A DNA stretch of 64,000 nt from Viridibacillus soli (GCF_016612995.1 NZ_JAEOAH010000017.1:78453-142452), one strand, 5' to 3'. Shown: positions 1 through 9,732, counted from the first letter of the stretch. The notes: a model not told the origin generated them from the letters alone. Program-made: numbers and translations.

Positions 1-1875
1 GTCTGGATCCTCACCGTACAATGTTACAGAGTCAAATGCTGTAGATAAGCGTTTAGCATCATCATCTTTTGATAAGTAATGGAAGCGGCGGTTTGTACGC
101 TCGGGTGTTCCTTCCCCTGCGAATTGACGTTTCGGGTCTTCACCTTCACGTTTGAACGGGAATACACCGGCTGTATACGGGAATGAACCTGGCACATTTT
201 CTTTATAAACCCAGCGTAATATTTCCCCGTAGTCCACGAATTTAGGTAGCACAACTTTTGGGATTTTTAAGCCCGTTAAACTTTTTGTTGTTAAGATTGT
301 GCGGATTTCTTTGTCACGCACTTTTGTGACAAATTCGTCCCCTGCATATGCTTCCTTCAATGTTTTCCAGTTTGCTAAAATTTGCTGTGATTCTGCAGTT
401 AATTGATTTTTTATATCCACTGCCAATGAAGTAAGAGATTCAATTAACGCATCATTCGGTGCTTTTTCCTGAACAGTTGTAATCGTCCCCTCTAGTTGGA
501 ATAGCTTACGGGCAAATTCGACTTGCTGTTCAGACTTTTTATGATAATTACGTATAGCATCTGTAATTTCACGTAAATAATAGCGACGATCATTCGGAAT
601 AATGACATCTTGCTTTTGTGTTTTCACAAAATGCTCGTAAGACGTTTCCCAATCAAGATTGCATTTTTCATTGATAACCTGTACTAGTTCAGCGAATAAA
701 GAATTCGTTCCTTTATCGTTAAACTGGCTAGCAATTGTACCAAATATGGGCATTTGATCGAGATCTTTCGTCCAAAGTTCATGACTACGTTGGTATTGCT
801 TCTGCACTTGGCGAAGCGCATCTTCGGAGCCTTTTCGTTCGAATTTATTGATGACAATAAGATCTGCAAAGTCAATCATATCAATTTTCTCAAGCTGCGT
901 TGGTGCACCAAATTCACTTGTCATGACGTACATTGATAAATCAGAAACTGTGGTAATTGCCGCATCACCTTGACCGATACCACTCGTTTCAATGACGATT
1001 AAATCATATCCTGCTACTTTTACAACGTCTAGAACATCTGCGATTGCATCTGATAGTTCGGAGTGTGAACCACGTGTTGCAAGACTACGCATGTAAACGC
1101 GGTTGTTGAATATAGCATTCATGCGAATACGGTCTCCAAGTAGCGCTCCACCTGTTTTTTGCTTTGTTGGATCGATTGAAAGAATTGCAACCTTTTTTTC
1201 TGGAAACTCTTGTAAGAAACGGCGAATCAATTCATCTGTTAATGAACTTTTCCCTGCTCCACCTGTTCCTGTAATTCCGAGCACAGGTGTGTTTTTTGAT
1301 AAACTACGGGCTTTTTCTAGAAAGTCTGTTATCTCACCTTCTTGTGCTTCTTCAGCTGCTGTGATGAGTTGTGCTAGTACTTCCGGTTGCTCCGTTGATA
1401 ATGTATCTAACTTGCTAATTAGATTCTCTTTAATCGTCGTGAAGTCGCTTTTTTCAATCATTTTGTTGATCATGCCTTGTAAGCCAAGTTCACGACCATC
1501 TTCAGGCGAGAATAAACCTTTAATGCCGTATTCATGTAACTCCTTAATTTCACGAGGTAAAATAACGCCACCTCCACCACCGAAAATGCCGATATGCGGA
1601 GCGCCTTTTTCCCTAAATAAATCTTGCATGTATTTAAAGTATTCAACATGACCACCTTGATAAGAAGAAATCGCTACCCCTTGCGCATCTTCTTGGATGG
1701 CTGCATTAACTACCTCTTCAACAGAGCGGTTATGCCCAAGGTGAATAACCTCGACACCACTCGATTGCAAAATACGACGCATAATATTAACAGATGCATC
1801 ATGACCGTCAAAGAGACTAGATGCCGTGACAAATCGTACGTGATTTTTCGGACGGTACACTGTTGCTTGGACCAT
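1..1875 (-). CDS. icmF: Fused isobutyryl-CoA mutase IcmF (5' 625 codons; continues outside the window)
   Basis: Adenosylcobalamin-dependent mutase that interconverts isobutyryl-CoA and n-butyryl-CoA, fused to its own GTPase chaperone. Domains seen in order: an N-terminal B12-binding Rossmann domain with the base-off motif DGHD (residues 23-26, His25 as expected lower axial ligand), a MeaB-like G domain (P-loop GTGGAGKSS near 201-209; NKFE near 342 in place of the usual NKxD), a helical linker, and the start of the TIM-barrel mutase domain (PGSFPYTAGVFPF, then FAGEGTPERTNRRF). IcmF proteins are about 1,085 residues, so roughly the last 460 lie beyond base 1. The ATG at 1875 follows AAGGGGG. 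It lies downstream of acyl-CoA dehydrogenase, thiolase and TetR genes, and the adjacent cob operon makes its cofactor. Confidence 0.93.
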   Translation of the reverse strand, partial: MVQATVYRPKNHVRFVTASSLFDGHDASVNIMRRILQSSGVEVIHLGHNRSVEEVVNAAIQEDAQGVAISSYQGGHVEYFKYMQDLFREKGAPHIGIFGGGGGVILPREIKELHEYGIKGLFSPEDGRELGLQGMINKMIEKSDFTTIKENLISKLDTLSTEQPEVLAQLITAAEEAQEGEITDFLEKARSLSKNTPVLGITGTGGAGKSSLTDELIRRFLQEFPEKKVAILSIDPTKQKTGGALLGDRIRMNAIFNNRVYMRSLATRGSHSELSDAIADVLDVVKVAGYDLIVIETSGIGQGDAAITTVSDLSMYVMTSEFGAPTQLEKIDMIDFADLIVINKFERKGSEDALRQVQKQYQRSHELWTKDLDQMPIFGTIASQFNDKGTNSLFAELVQVINEKCNLDWETSYEHFVKTQKQDVIIPNDRRYYLREITDAIRNYHKKSEQQVEFARKLFQLEGTITTVQEKAPNDALIESLTSLAVDIKNQLTAESQQILANWKTLKEAYAGDEFVTKVRDKEIRTILTTKSLTGLKIPKVVLPKFVDYGEILRWVYKENVPGSFPYTAGVFPFKREGEDPKRQFAGEGTPERTNRRFHYLSKDDDAKRLSTAFDSVTLYGEDPD

Positions 1876-1895
1876 ATATAAATTCCCCCTTGTCA

Positions 1896-1917
1896 TGAAC
1901 GAAATACTAGTTGAACG
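1896..1917. promoter_or_regulatory. Candidate operator upstream of icmF: two direct TGAACG half-sites
   Basis: TGAACG occurs at 1896-1901 and again at 1912-1917, in the 75 bp between the terminator after the TetR gene and the icmF start. The same hexamer forms part of imperfect palindromes upstream of the thiolase operon and resembles the TGAATG palindrome upstream of fadF. Here the two copies are direct rather than inverted, so the assignment is weaker. Confidence 0.35.
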
Positions 1918-1950
1918 TTTCTCCCACCATTTTCCCCAAAATGTTTGGAT

Positions 1951-2015
1951 AAAAAATGTGCAAGGTACTAGAAACTGAAACTATATAAAGAGTTCGAGTC
2001 TTCTTACCTTGCACA
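1951..2015 (-). terminator. Probable Rho-independent terminator between the TetR gene and icmF
   Basis: A perfect 11-bp inverted repeat (TGTGCAAGGTA at 1957-1967 and its complement at 2005-2015) encloses a 37-nt loop. On the minus strand it is followed by six U. It lies ten bases after the TetR stop codon, so icmF is probably expressed from its own promoter or by read-through. Confidence 0.6.
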
Positions 2016-2025
2016 AAGCGTAAAA

Positions 2026-2658
2026 TCATTTCTTCAAAATACCATTTAAAAAAATAGACGTTTGCATGTCAATATAATCATCAATTGTGTAATTTCTTCG
2101 GAAAGCCCATCGTCTAAAAGCCCAAGTTTGGCCTTGCACGACGATATTGTTTGAGATTAGGTTGATTTCTTTTTCCGATAGCGTCAATTCCCCCGACTGT
2201 ACGCAACCAGCTAATAGATTTTCAAATAACCTGACCATCTCAAACTCTTTTGTTAATACGTAACGTAGTGCATCCTTCTTTAAAGATTTGGACTCTTGAT
2301 ACATGACGAGAATTTCATCCGACATGGAGTCGATAAGCAAGTAATATTGACGTATGGATGCCCTTAATCCTTCTATTGTTCCAGCTTCAGTTGGTAAATT
2401 CGCTAATCTTGAGCTTACTTCACGATAAATATTGTCGCAGACTAGATACAGCACGTCTTCCTTCGTACGAATATATTCATATAGCGTTCCTATACTAAAG
2501 CCAGCTTCCTTGGCAATTTCTCTCGTCGTCGTACGGTGAAAGCCTTTTTGTTTAAAAAGTTTGACCGCACCTTGAATCATCTCAGTACGGCGCTTCTCAA
2601 TAAGATTTTCATCTTTGACAGACGATTCTACTTGCCTCTTACTTTGGTTTTTTGACAT
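2026..2658 (-). CDS. TetR/AcrR-family transcriptional regulator of the acyl-CoA degradation genes
   Basis: A 210-residue TetR-type repressor. The N-terminal HTH is clear (residues about 25-70; TTREIAKEAGFSIGTLYEY is the recognition region), followed by a helical ligand domain that in related FadR/PaaR-type regulators binds acyl-CoA. It ends the acyl-CoA dehydrogenase operon: its ATG lies 4 nt after the preceding stop codon, and no Shine-Dalgarno sequence is visible in front of it, so translation probably depends on coupling to the upstream gene. The natural targets are its own operon, fadF and icmF, which share TGAACG/TGAATG-like sites. It resembles B. subtilis FadR in role, but the ligand is not evident from sequence. 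Confidence 0.85.
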   Translation of the reverse strand: MSKNQSKRQVESSVKDENLIEKRRTEMIQGAVKLFKQKGFHRTTTREIAKEAGFSIGTLYEYIRTKEDVLYLVCDNIYREVSSRLANLPTEAGTIEGLRASIRQYYLLIDSMSDEILVMYQESKSLKKDALRYVLTKEFEMVRLFENLLAGCVQSGELTLSEKEINLISNNIVVQGQTWAFRRWAFRRNYTIDDYIDMQTSIFLNGILKK

Positions 2659-2662
2659 ATAT

Positions 2663-3799
2663 TTATTTCGTTAACATACGAGAGATAACAAGACGCTGAA
2701 TCTCTTGTGTTCCTTCGTAAATCTGCGTAATTTTCGCATCACGCATATAACGTTCAACTGGATAGTCCTTTGTATAACCGTAGCCACCGAACACTTGCAC
2801 AGCTTCAGTTGATACTTTCATCGCTGTATCTCCAGCCATTAATTTTGCCATTGCTGATGCTTTACCATAAGGAAGGTTGTTCGATTCTAACCACGCCGCT
2901 TGATACGTTAATAAACGTGAAGCTTCAATTGATGTAGCCATATCTGCCAGTTTGAAAGATACCCCTTGATTTGCTGTAATAGGTTTGCCGAATTGAACAC
3001 GCTCTTTTGCATACTCAACCGATGCATCTAATGCACCTTGTGCAATACCCACCGCTTGAGCAGCTATACCATTACGACCGCCATCTAATGTTTTCATCGC
3101 AATTTTAAAACCATCGCCTTCCGCACCTAATAAGTTTTCTTTTGGTACGCGGCAGTTATCGAAAATAATTTCAGTTGTTGGTGACGAGCGAATGCCTAGT
3201 TTCTTTTCCTTTTTACCTACCGAGAAACCTTCAAAATCAGATTCTATGATAAATGCGCTTGTGCCTTGCTTAGATGTCGGATCTGTTACAGCAAATACGA
3301 CATAAATTTCAGCAATGCCACCGTTTGTAATAAAAATTTTAGAGCCGTTTAAGATATAATCGTCGCCATCTAATTTAGCTGTTGTTTTCATGCCACCAGC
3401 GTCTGATCCCGAACTCGGTTCAGTTAAGCCGTAGCCACCAATTTTGGTACCTTCAGCCATTGGGCGTAAGTATTTTTGTTTTTGTTCTTCATTCCCGTAT
3501 TTATAAATTGGCCAGCCTGCTAAAGATGTATGTGCAGAAAGTGTTACACCTGTTGAAGCACATACACGCGATAACTCTTCAACTGCAATACAATATGCCA
3601 AGTAATCGGAGCCAATACCGCCGTATTCCTCTGGCCATGGGATACCTGTTAAGCCTAACTCTGCCATTTTATCGAAGATTGCACGGTCGAAAGTCTCTGT
3701 TTCATCGCGTTCTGCTGCAGTAGGTGCTACTTCATTTTCTGCGAAGTCACGTACCATTTTACGAATCATTTCATGCTCTTCTGATAATTGAAAGTTCAT
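2663..3799 (-). CDS. Acyl-CoA dehydrogenase (short/branched-chain type)
   Basis: A 378-residue FAD flavoenzyme that introduces the alpha-beta double bond into acyl-CoA and passes electrons to ETF. Seen: N-terminal helical domain, FAD-binding signature [14 protein letters not shown] (about 128-141), the [19 protein letters not shown] segment, the C-terminal [17 protein letters not shown] motif and [11 protein letters not shown] with the expected catalytic Glu. I chose the ATG at 3799 ([10 protein letters not shown]): GGTGGAG lies 6 nt upstream, and the length then equals that of its paralogue. A GTG at 3811 is possible but overlaps the ribosome binding site. It lies 39 nt downstream of the second acyl-CoA dehydrogenase gene. 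Chain-length preference cannot be read from sequence. Confidence 0.9.
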   Translation of the reverse strand: MNFQLSEEHEMIRKMVRDFAENEVAPTAAERDETETFDRAIFDKMAELGLTGIPWPEEYGGIGSDYLAYCIAVEELSRVCASTGVTLSAHTSLAGWPIYKYGNEEQKQKYLRPMAEGTKIGGYGLTEPSSGSDAGGMKTTAKLDGDDYILNGSKIFITNGGIAEIYVVFAVTDPTSKQGTSAFIIESDFEGFSVGKKEKKLGIRSSPTTEIIFDNCRVPKENLLGAEGDGFKIAMKTLDGGRNGIAAQAVGIAQGALDASVEYAKERVQFGKPITANQGVSFKLADMATSIEASRLLTYQAAWLESNNLPYGKASAMAKLMAGDTAMKVSTEAVQVFGGYGYTKDYPVERYMRDAKITQIYEGTQEIQRLVISRMLTK

Positions 3800-3838
3800 C
3801 TCTGTCTCCACCTTTGTTTTGTTAATTTTTTAGAAACC

Positions 3839-4975
3839 CTACTTGATTAAATGCTTGCTAATGACGAGTCGCTGAATTTCGCTTGTGCCTTCGTAAATTT
3901 CCGTTACTTTGGCGTCGCGGAAAAACCGCTCAACCGGATAATCCATTGTATAGCCATAGCCTCCAAATACTTGGATTGCTTCTATTGAGACTTCTACAGC
4001 TGTTTTGGTAGCAAATAGTTTCGCCATAGATGCTTCTTTGCCACAAGTTAATCCTTTAGCACGTAAATCTGCAGCACGGTATACGAGTAGCTTCGCTGCT
4101 TCGACAGCTGTTGTCATATCAGCTAGTTTAAATCCGACGCCTTGATTTGCGGCAATCGGCTTCCCGAATTGGGTACGTTGCTGTGCATAGGCAATTGATT
4201 CTTCCAAAGCGGCTTCGGCAATGCCAAGTGCTTGTGCAGCTATACCGATACGACCGACATCTAAGTTCGCCATTGCAATTTTGAAGCCTTCTCCTTCTTG
4301 GTCGAGCAAGTTCTCTGCAGGGACAATTAGATTGTCGAATGTTAGTTGAACAGTGCGTGAGCCATGTAAACCCATTTTCTGTTCATCTTTTCCGATAATT
4401 AGCCCTTCAGTTCCTTTTTCGACAATAAAGGCTGAAATCCCTCTCGAACCTTGTGTTAAATCTGTTGAGGCAAAGACGATATAGACTTCTGCTTCGCCAC
4501 CATTGGTAATAAATACTTTTGAACCATTGATAATGTAGTTGTCGCCATCTTTCACAGCTTTAGATTTTAACGAACCCGCGTCAGACCCTGCAGAGGGCTC
4601 TGTTAAACAAAAAGCACCTAGGTACTCACCTGTTGCAAGCTTAGGTACATACTTTTGTTTTTGCTCTTCATTGCCGTAATAGAGAATTAGATTTGTGACA
4701 ACAGATGTATGAACAGATAAGATAACACCAATTGTCGCGCTCACTTTCGATAATTCGTTAATGGCGATAATGTAAGATGTAAAATCCATATTGGCTCCAC
4801 CATACTGTTCAGGTGTTGTAATGCCCATTAGTCCTAGCTCTCCCATTTTCGCTAGTATGTCGCGTGGAAAATCCCCATTTTCCATGCTTTCAACTTTTGG
4901 AGCAATTTCTGTTTGCGCAAACTCTCTTACCATATTGCGCGTCATAAGTTGTTCTTCCGTGAACTTTAATTCCAT
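3839..4975 (-). CDS. Acyl-CoA dehydrogenase, MmgC/Bcd-like
   Basis: A 378-residue paralogue of the next gene in the operon with the same architecture: helical N-terminus, FAD motif FCLTEPSAGSDAGS, the conserved GRIGIAAQALGIAEAAL helix, GGYGYTMDYPVERFFRD, and IYEGTSEIQRL carrying the catalytic Glu. Similar enzymes oxidise butyryl-CoA or other short acyl-CoAs. The ATG is preceded by AAGGGGTG at good spacing. It lies 15 nt after the 3-hydroxybutyryl-CoA dehydrogenase gene. The gene order thiolase, HBD, acyl-CoA dehydrogenase matches the mmgABC operon of B. subtilis, where those genes are made in the mother cell; sigma control here is not visible. Confidence 0.9.
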   Translation of the reverse strand: MELKFTEEQLMTRNMVREFAQTEIAPKVESMENGDFPRDILAKMGELGLMGITTPEQYGGANMDFTSYIIAINELSKVSATIGVILSVHTSVVTNLILYYGNEEQKQKYVPKLATGEYLGAFCLTEPSAGSDAGSLKSKAVKDGDNYIINGSKVFITNGGEAEVYIVFASTDLTQGSRGISAFIVEKGTEGLIIGKDEQKMGLHGSRTVQLTFDNLIVPAENLLDQEGEGFKIAMANLDVGRIGIAAQALGIAEAALEESIAYAQQRTQFGKPIAANQGVGFKLADMTTAVEAAKLLVYRAADLRAKGLTCGKEASMAKLFATKTAVEVSIEAIQVFGGYGYTMDYPVERFFRDAKVTEIYEGTSEIQRLVISKHLIK

Positions 4976-4990
4976 AGTGGAACACCCCTT

Positions 4991-5845
4991 TTAAGATTCG
5001 TAGATGTAGAAGCCGCGTCCTGTTTTCTTCCCTAACCAGCCTGCTTTAACGTATTTACGTAGCAGTGGGCATGGACGGTATTTGCTGTCGCCAAAGCCTT
5101 CGTGTAATGTTTCCATAATGTAGAGGCAAGTGTCTAAGCCGATAAAATCTGCTAATGTTAGTGGTCCCATGGGATGATTCATGCCAAGTTTCATAACATC
5201 GTCAATGGCTTCCTTGTTCGCAACACCTTCGTATAGTGTATAGATGGCTTCGTTAATCATCGGCATTAATATGCGGTTTGCAACGAACCCTGGGAAATCA
5301 TTTACTTCGACTGGTACTTTTTCAAGTTTTTTCGTCATATCTTCAATTGCTTGATAGACATCATCTGAAGTAGCTAAACCACGAATGATTTCAACCAGCT
5401 TCATCACTGGTACTGGATTCATAAAGTGCATGCCGATTACTTGTTCTGGACGATTTGTCACAGCCGCTAGCTCTGTAATTGGTAATGATGATGTATTAGA
5501 AGCTAAAATGGCATGCGCCGGTGCAATGGCATCTAGCTGTTTGAAAATAGCTTGCTTTACTGACATATTTTCTACGGCTGCTTCGATGACTAAATCGACA
5601 TCATTTGCATCATTGATATCGAGTGATTTTGTTAGACGGCCAAGAACGGCTTCTTTTTCACTCTCTGTCATACGACCTTTTTCAACATTGCGTGAGAGAT
5701 TTTTTGTAATAGTACCTAAACCTCTTGCGAAAAACTCTTCCTTCATATCGTTTAGTTTGACGTCAAATCCTGCTTGCGCACACACTTGCGCGATACCAGA
5801 GCCCATTTGACCTGCTCCAATTACCATTATTTTCTGAATACTCAT
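4991..5845 (-). CDS. mmgB: 3-hydroxybutyryl-CoA dehydrogenase (MmgB-like)
   Basis: NAD(P)-dependent enzyme that interconverts 3-hydroxybutyryl-CoA and acetoacetyl-CoA. It is 284 residues, normal for the family. Seen: N-terminal Rossmann fold with [11 protein letters not shown], the catalytic segment [15 protein letters not shown] with the conserved His, and a C-terminal helical domain ([31 protein letters not shown]). The ATG at 5845 overlaps the thiolase stop by one base (TGATG) and has GGGGGGA 8 nt upstream; a GTG one codon earlier is less well placed. The overlap indicates translational coupling. With thiolase and two acyl-CoA dehydrogenases it gives most of a short-chain beta-oxidation spiral; no enoyl-CoA hydratase is present in the window. 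Confidence 0.92.
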   Translation of the reverse strand: MSIQKIMVIGAGQMGSGIAQVCAQAGFDVKLNDMKEEFFARGLGTITKNLSRNVEKGRMTESEKEAVLGRLTKSLDINDANDVDLVIEAAVENMSVKQAIFKQLDAIAPAHAILASNTSSLPITELAAVTNRPEQVIGMHFMNPVPVMKLVEIIRGLATSDDVYQAIEDMTKKLEKVPVEVNDFPGFVANRILMPMINEAIYTLYEGVANKEAIDDVMKLGMNHPMGPLTLADFIGLDTCLYIMETLHEGFGDSKYRPCPLLRKYVKAGWLGKKTGRGFYIYES

Positions 5846-7050
5846 CACTCGAATCCCCCCGTTTTTGGTACTTCAATCATGATGGCATCTCCTTGACCTC
5901 CGCCAGAACAAATAGCTGCAATACCAATACCTCCGCCGCGACGCTTTAACTCATAAGCGAGTGTCAAAATAATGCGTGCACCAGATGCTCCGATTGGATG
6001 CCCTAATGCGACTGCTCCACCGTTGACATTAACTTTTTCTGCATCTAGCTCTGCAATTTGATTGCTTGCTAACGCAACGGCTGCAAATGCTTCATTAATT
6101 TCGAATAAATCAATATCTTGTAACGTTTTCCCTGTCTTTTCTAAAATTTTGTTGATGACTAAGCCTGGTGTTTGCGGGAAATGTTGTGGCAGAACACCGA
6201 TTTCTGCATGCCCTAAAATATAGGCAAGCGGTGCGTGACCTGCTGCTTTAGCACGTTCTTCATTCATAAGAACAACTGCACAAGCACCATCATTAATACC
6301 CGGTGCATTCCCCGCTGTAATCGTACCTTCAGTCGTAAATGCTGCTCTAAGATTTGCTAAAGATTGTAGTGACGTATCTCTTCTTGGTGCTTCATCCGTA
6401 TCGATTTCAGCTGGATCACCTTTACGTTGTGCAATACTTACTGAAACAATTTCCTCTGCAAATTTGCCCGCGTCCATCGCAGCTAATGCTCGCTTATGAC
6501 TGCGATATGCCCATTCATCTTGCGATTCTCTTGTTAATGAAAAGTCTTTTGCCGTGGAATCTCCATATGTGCCCATATGTACATGCTCTGAATCGAAAGA
6601 ACAAGATAAACCGTCATAAACCATACCGTCTACCATTACCGCATCTCCCATGCGCAAGCCAAATCGGCCTTTTGGTAAATAGTAAGGAGCATTAGACATA
6701 GACTCCATGCCACCAGCTACAATCACTTCCTCGTCCCCTAAACGAATAAGTTGATCTGCTAATGTCACACTGCGCAATCCAGAAGCACAAACTTTGTTAA
6801 TCGTTTCTGTTTTCACTGACAACGGGATTCCTGCTTTTACCGCTGCTTGTCGAGAAGGAATTTGCCCTTGCCCTGCTTGTAATACAGTTCCCATAATTAC
6901 TTCATCCACTTGATCTGGCAGGACATTAGATCTTTGTAAGGCAGCTTGAATCGCTACGCCACCTAAATCACTAGCCGTTAAGGAGCTTAGTGCTCCTCCA
7001 AATTTCCCAAATGCTGTTCGCGCGCCATTTAAAATCACTGTTTTTGTCAA
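5845..7050 (-). CDS. mmgA: Acetyl-CoA acetyltransferase (thiolase, MmgA-like)
   Basis: Cleaves acetoacetyl-CoA to two acetyl-CoA, or condenses them in reverse. It is 401 residues from the preferred TTG at 7050. Seen: active-site nucleophile in [10 protein letters not shown] (Cys88), the conserved NEAFA motif, [10 protein letters not shown] carrying the catalytic His, and the C-terminal CSGGGQG with the second active Cys. The TTG gives [19 protein letters not shown], matching other thiolases, with AAGGGG 8 nt upstream; the GTG at 7059 lies directly against the ribosome binding site. It is the first gene of the operon thiolase-hbd-acd-acd-tetR, with a promoter probably in 7060-7156. Confidence 0.92.
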   Translation of the reverse strand: MTKTVILNGARTAFGKFGGALSSLTASDLGGVAIQAALQRSNVLPDQVDEVIMGTVLQAGQGQIPSRQAAVKAGIPLSVKTETINKVCASGLRSVTLADQLIRLGDEEVIVAGGMESMSNAPYYLPKGRFGLRMGDAVMVDGMVYDGLSCSFDSEHVHMGTYGDSTAKDFSLTRESQDEWAYRSHKRALAAMDAGKFAEEIVSVSIAQRKGDPAEIDTDEAPRRDTSLQSLANLRAAFTTEGTITAGNAPGINDGACAVVLMNEERAKAAGHAPLAYILGHAEIGVLPQHFPQTPGLVINKILEKTGKTLQDIDLFEINEAFAAVALASNQIAELDAEKVNVNGGAVALGHPIGASGARIILTLAYELKRRGGGIGIAAICSGGGQGDAIMIEVPKTGGFE

Positions 7051-7102
7051 ATCAGACACCCCTTGTCTTCATTATGCATACGCTTACATTGTTATTTAAA
7101 AA

Positions 7103-7146
7103 TAAACGAGTGTTCTTTTAAAACTTTACGACTGAACGCTCGCTCA
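7103..7146. promoter_or_regulatory. Candidate acyl-CoA-responsive operators upstream of the thiolase operon
   Basis: TGAACG-CT-CGCTCA at 7133-7146 is a palindrome with one mismatch (6-bp arms, 2-bp centre). A weaker TAAACG-AG-TGTTCT at 7103-7116 has the same geometry. Both lie in the short gap between the fadF terminator and the thiolase start. The spacing and half-sites resemble the perfect palindrome upstream of fadF. The TetR protein encoded in this operon is the natural candidate ligand. Confidence 0.45.
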
Positions 7147-7156
7147 ACAGAATTTT

Positions 7157-7193
7157 AGAAAAATAGAGAGTGTCTAGCACTCTCTATTTTTCT
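7157..7193. terminator. Bidirectional Rho-independent terminator after fadF
   Basis: A perfect 16-bp stem (7157-7172 with 7178-7193) with loop TCTAG, flanked by A-rich and T-rich tracts, lies 40 bases downstream of the fadF stop codon. It separates fadF from the thiolase operon. Confidence 0.9.
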
Positions 7194-7233
7194 TAGTAAT
7201 ATTGTACATAAATTGCCATTTTATTTCAATTAC

Positions 7234-9387
7234 TTATTGGATAATCGGCTCTTCAATTACTTCCTCAACAGGTGGTTTATATTCGCCACATACTGATTTC
7301 TCTAGTAATTCAGCAATATCATATGTGCCTACTTGCTCTTCAACTTCTTTTGCTTTCGTACCATCTGAAAGCATTGTTAAGCAGTATGGACAGCCTGATG
7401 AAATCATTGTTGGACTCACTGCAAGTGCTTGCTCAGTTCTCGCAACGTTAACGCGGTTACCTACATGCTCTTCCATCCACATTAAGCCTCCACCAGCGCC
7501 ACAGCACATACCTGTTTCACGATTACGTTCCATTTCAACTAACTTCACGCCAGGAATTGCTTTTAAAATTTCACGTGGAGGATCATAAACATCATTGTAA
7601 CGACCTAGGTAACATGAATCATGGAATGTAATCGTTTCTTCAATTGCATATTGTGGTTTAAGACGACCTTGTTGTACTAAATCGTAAAGCAATTCTGTAT
7701 GATGATATACTTCACCACTCCAACCAAAGTCGCTGTACTCATTTTTAAAAATATTATAAGCATGCGGATCAATTGTTACTAATTTTGTGACGCCTGTTTT
7801 CTCGAACTCACTAATATTAGCTGTTGCTAATTCTTGGAATAAGAATTCATTACCAAGGCGACGTGGTGTATCTCCTGAGTTCTTTTCTTTATTACCTAAA
7901 ATCGCAAATTTAACGCCTGCTTCGTTCATTAACTTTGCAAAAGATAATGCAATTTTTTGTGAGCGGTTATCAAATGAGCCCATTGAGCCAACCCAGAATA
8001 GGTACTCGAACTCTTCGCCTGCTTTTGACACTTCTTTCACCGTTGGAATGTGAACATCCGAGCGAGCATCGCGCCAGTTTTCTTTTTCTTTACGGTTAAT
8101 TCCCCATGGATTTCCTTGGCGTTCAATGTTAGTCATTGCTCGTTGTGCATCCGGGTTAACGCGTCCTTCTGTCATTGTTAAATAACGGCGCAGGTCAATT
8201 ATTTTATCGACATGCTCATTCATTACTGGACATTGGTCTTCACAGTTACGGCAAGTCGTACATGCCCAAATTTCTTCCTCTGTGATGACGTCTCCGATTA
8301 ATGACGGACTGTAGATATCTTCAAGTACTGCACCTTCAGCTCCAGCCGCCATTGCTAGCTGATTGCCTTGTGTTTTTTTGAACATTAATGATGGTACCCA
8401 CGGTTGTTGACGTGTTGCAACCGCTCCTGTAAATGTTAAGTGATCACGTAATTTTGTTATTAAATCCATTGGTGACAGCATTTTTCCTGTACCACTTGCT
8501 GGACACATATTGGTACAACGGCCACATTCTACACAAGCATACAAATCAATTAGTTGTAGCTGTGTGAAGTCGGTAATCTTCCCAACACCGAATGATGGCA
8601 TTTCTTCCTCTCCATCTTCCCCTTCTTCCATATCTTCAAAGTTGATAGGCGTTAGCTTTCCAACTTGATTTAAACGGTTGAAGTAAACATTTACTGGACC
8701 TGCGATTAAATGCGCGTGTTTCGATTGTGGAACGTAAACTAAGAAAGTTAAAAGAATTAATAAATGAATCCACCACATGATGAAGAATATAACAATTGCT
8801 GCTGTTGGTGGCAAAAATCCAAAAACAGTGGCAATAGTAGATGCTATCGGCTCTGACCAAGTTGCTGCGTGATCATGCCAAATCATGCCCATACCGTTCC
8901 CGACGAGTACTGAAACCATTAGCCCACCGATAAAGATTAATACTAAACCTGATTTAAAGCCGCGTTTTAGGCGCACAAGTTTTTCAACATAACGGCGATA
9001 AAATGCCCATACGACTGCTACTAAAATTACTAATGACACAATTTCTTGAAAGAATGTGAAAAATGGATACAACGGCCCTAAAGGTAAGTGCGATCCCGGT
9101 TTCAAACCTTTCCAAATGAAATCAATTGCGCCTAGTTGAACTAATAGGAAGCCATAGAAGAACATAACGTGAATAGCGCCACTCTTTTTATCTTTTAATA
9201 GCTTCTTTTGACCAAATACATTCACCCAAATTTTGTGTAGTCGTGCCTTAACATCATTATCGAACTCAACTTGTTTCCCCATTTTGACGAATTCATAGCG
9301 CGTCTTTAACAAGTATCCGAATAAAAATAAACCATAAGCTACTACTACTACAAATAGTATCCAGTTTGCGATTAGCAATGGATTCAT
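7234..9387 (-). CDS. fadF: Membrane-bound ETF:menaquinone oxidoreductase-like Fe-S protein (FadF/YwjF type)
   Basis: A 717-residue fusion of a nitrate-reductase-gamma-like membrane domain (about five hydrophobic helices within residues 1-225) to a cytoplasmic heterodisulfide-reductase-like part. The latter has two 4Fe-4S motifs (CVECGRCTNMCP near 290; CTTCRNCEDQCP near 380) and two C-terminal CCG domains (CYLGRYN with CCGAGGG, and SGCPYCLTML). Homologues pass electrons from acyl-CoA dehydrogenases, via ETF, to menaquinone, which fits the neighbouring dehydrogenases. The ATG at 9387 follows GAGGGGG. Transcription is probably monocistronic: a candidate operator lies upstream at 9505 and a strong terminator downstream. 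ETF genes are not in the window. Confidence 0.88.
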   Translation of the reverse strand: MNPLLIANWILFVVVVAYGLFLFGYLLKTRYEFVKMGKQVEFDNDVKARLHKIWVNVFGQKKLLKDKKSGAIHVMFFYGFLLVQLGAIDFIWKGLKPGSHLPLGPLYPFFTFFQEIVSLVILVAVVWAFYRRYVEKLVRLKRGFKSGLVLIFIGGLMVSVLVGNGMGMIWHDHAATWSEPIASTIATVFGFLPPTAAIVIFFIMWWIHLLILLTFLVYVPQSKHAHLIAGPVNVYFNRLNQVGKLTPINFEDMEEGEDGEEEMPSFGVGKITDFTQLQLIDLYACVECGRCTNMCPASGTGKMLSPMDLITKLRDHLTFTGAVATRQQPWVPSLMFKKTQGNQLAMAAGAEGAVLEDIYSPSLIGDVITEEEIWACTTCRNCEDQCPVMNEHVDKIIDLRRYLTMTEGRVNPDAQRAMTNIERQGNPWGINRKEKENWRDARSDVHIPTVKEVSKAGEEFEYLFWVGSMGSFDNRSQKIALSFAKLMNEAGVKFAILGNKEKNSGDTPRRLGNEFLFQELATANISEFEKTGVTKLVTIDPHAYNIFKNEYSDFGWSGEVYHHTELLYDLVQQGRLKPQYAIEETITFHDSCYLGRYNDVYDPPREILKAIPGVKLVEMERNRETGMCCGAGGGLMWMEEHVGNRVNVARTEQALAVSPTMISSGCPYCLTMLSDGTKAKEVEEQVGTYDIAELLEKSVCGEYKPPVEEVIEEPIIQ

Positions 9388-9504
9388 AACATTTCCCCCT
9401 CTATGATGCTCGTTATACGATTGCTACACCCCTACATTCCACTAAAATTACTAAAGTTTAGTAATTTATCATGTAAATGTATCTGTTTTTATCATTGTAA
9501 AATA

Positions 9505-9518
9505 TGAATGAGCATTCA
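9505..9518. promoter_or_regulatory. Candidate FadR/TetR operator upstream of fadF
   Basis: TGAATG-AG-CATTCA is a perfect palindrome with 6-bp arms and a 2-bp centre, 118 bp upstream of the fadF ATG. It resembles the B. subtilis FadR site (TGAATGA arms) but with a shorter centre. The remainder of the 9388-9732 gap is AT-rich and shows no gene. Confidence 0.5.
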
Positions 9519-9732
9519 GTCAATGGTAATTGTTACTTCTTCCATTATATTTTTTGCAATAATTCCGTTTAATCTATTCGTTGTCTTGTAGTTCATACAT
9601 GTTTCTCTAAGTTTACTAAAAATTCTAGCATAGTTCTCGCCGGAATTACATGTCAATTCAGAATTTTTTAAATATTTCCAGAGATTTACTGAGAATTACG
9701 GGTCAAATCCAATCATTTGAAATTTTCCTTAG

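Noticed and set aside
1103..1651. 182-codon open frame antisense to icmF
   Set aside because: Low-complexity Ser/Pro translation opposite a clear coding gene, with no start signal.
5385..5810. 141-codon open frame antisense to the hydroxybutyryl-CoA dehydrogenase gene
   Set aside because: Shadow of the conserved gene on the other strand; no ribosome binding site or family resemblance.
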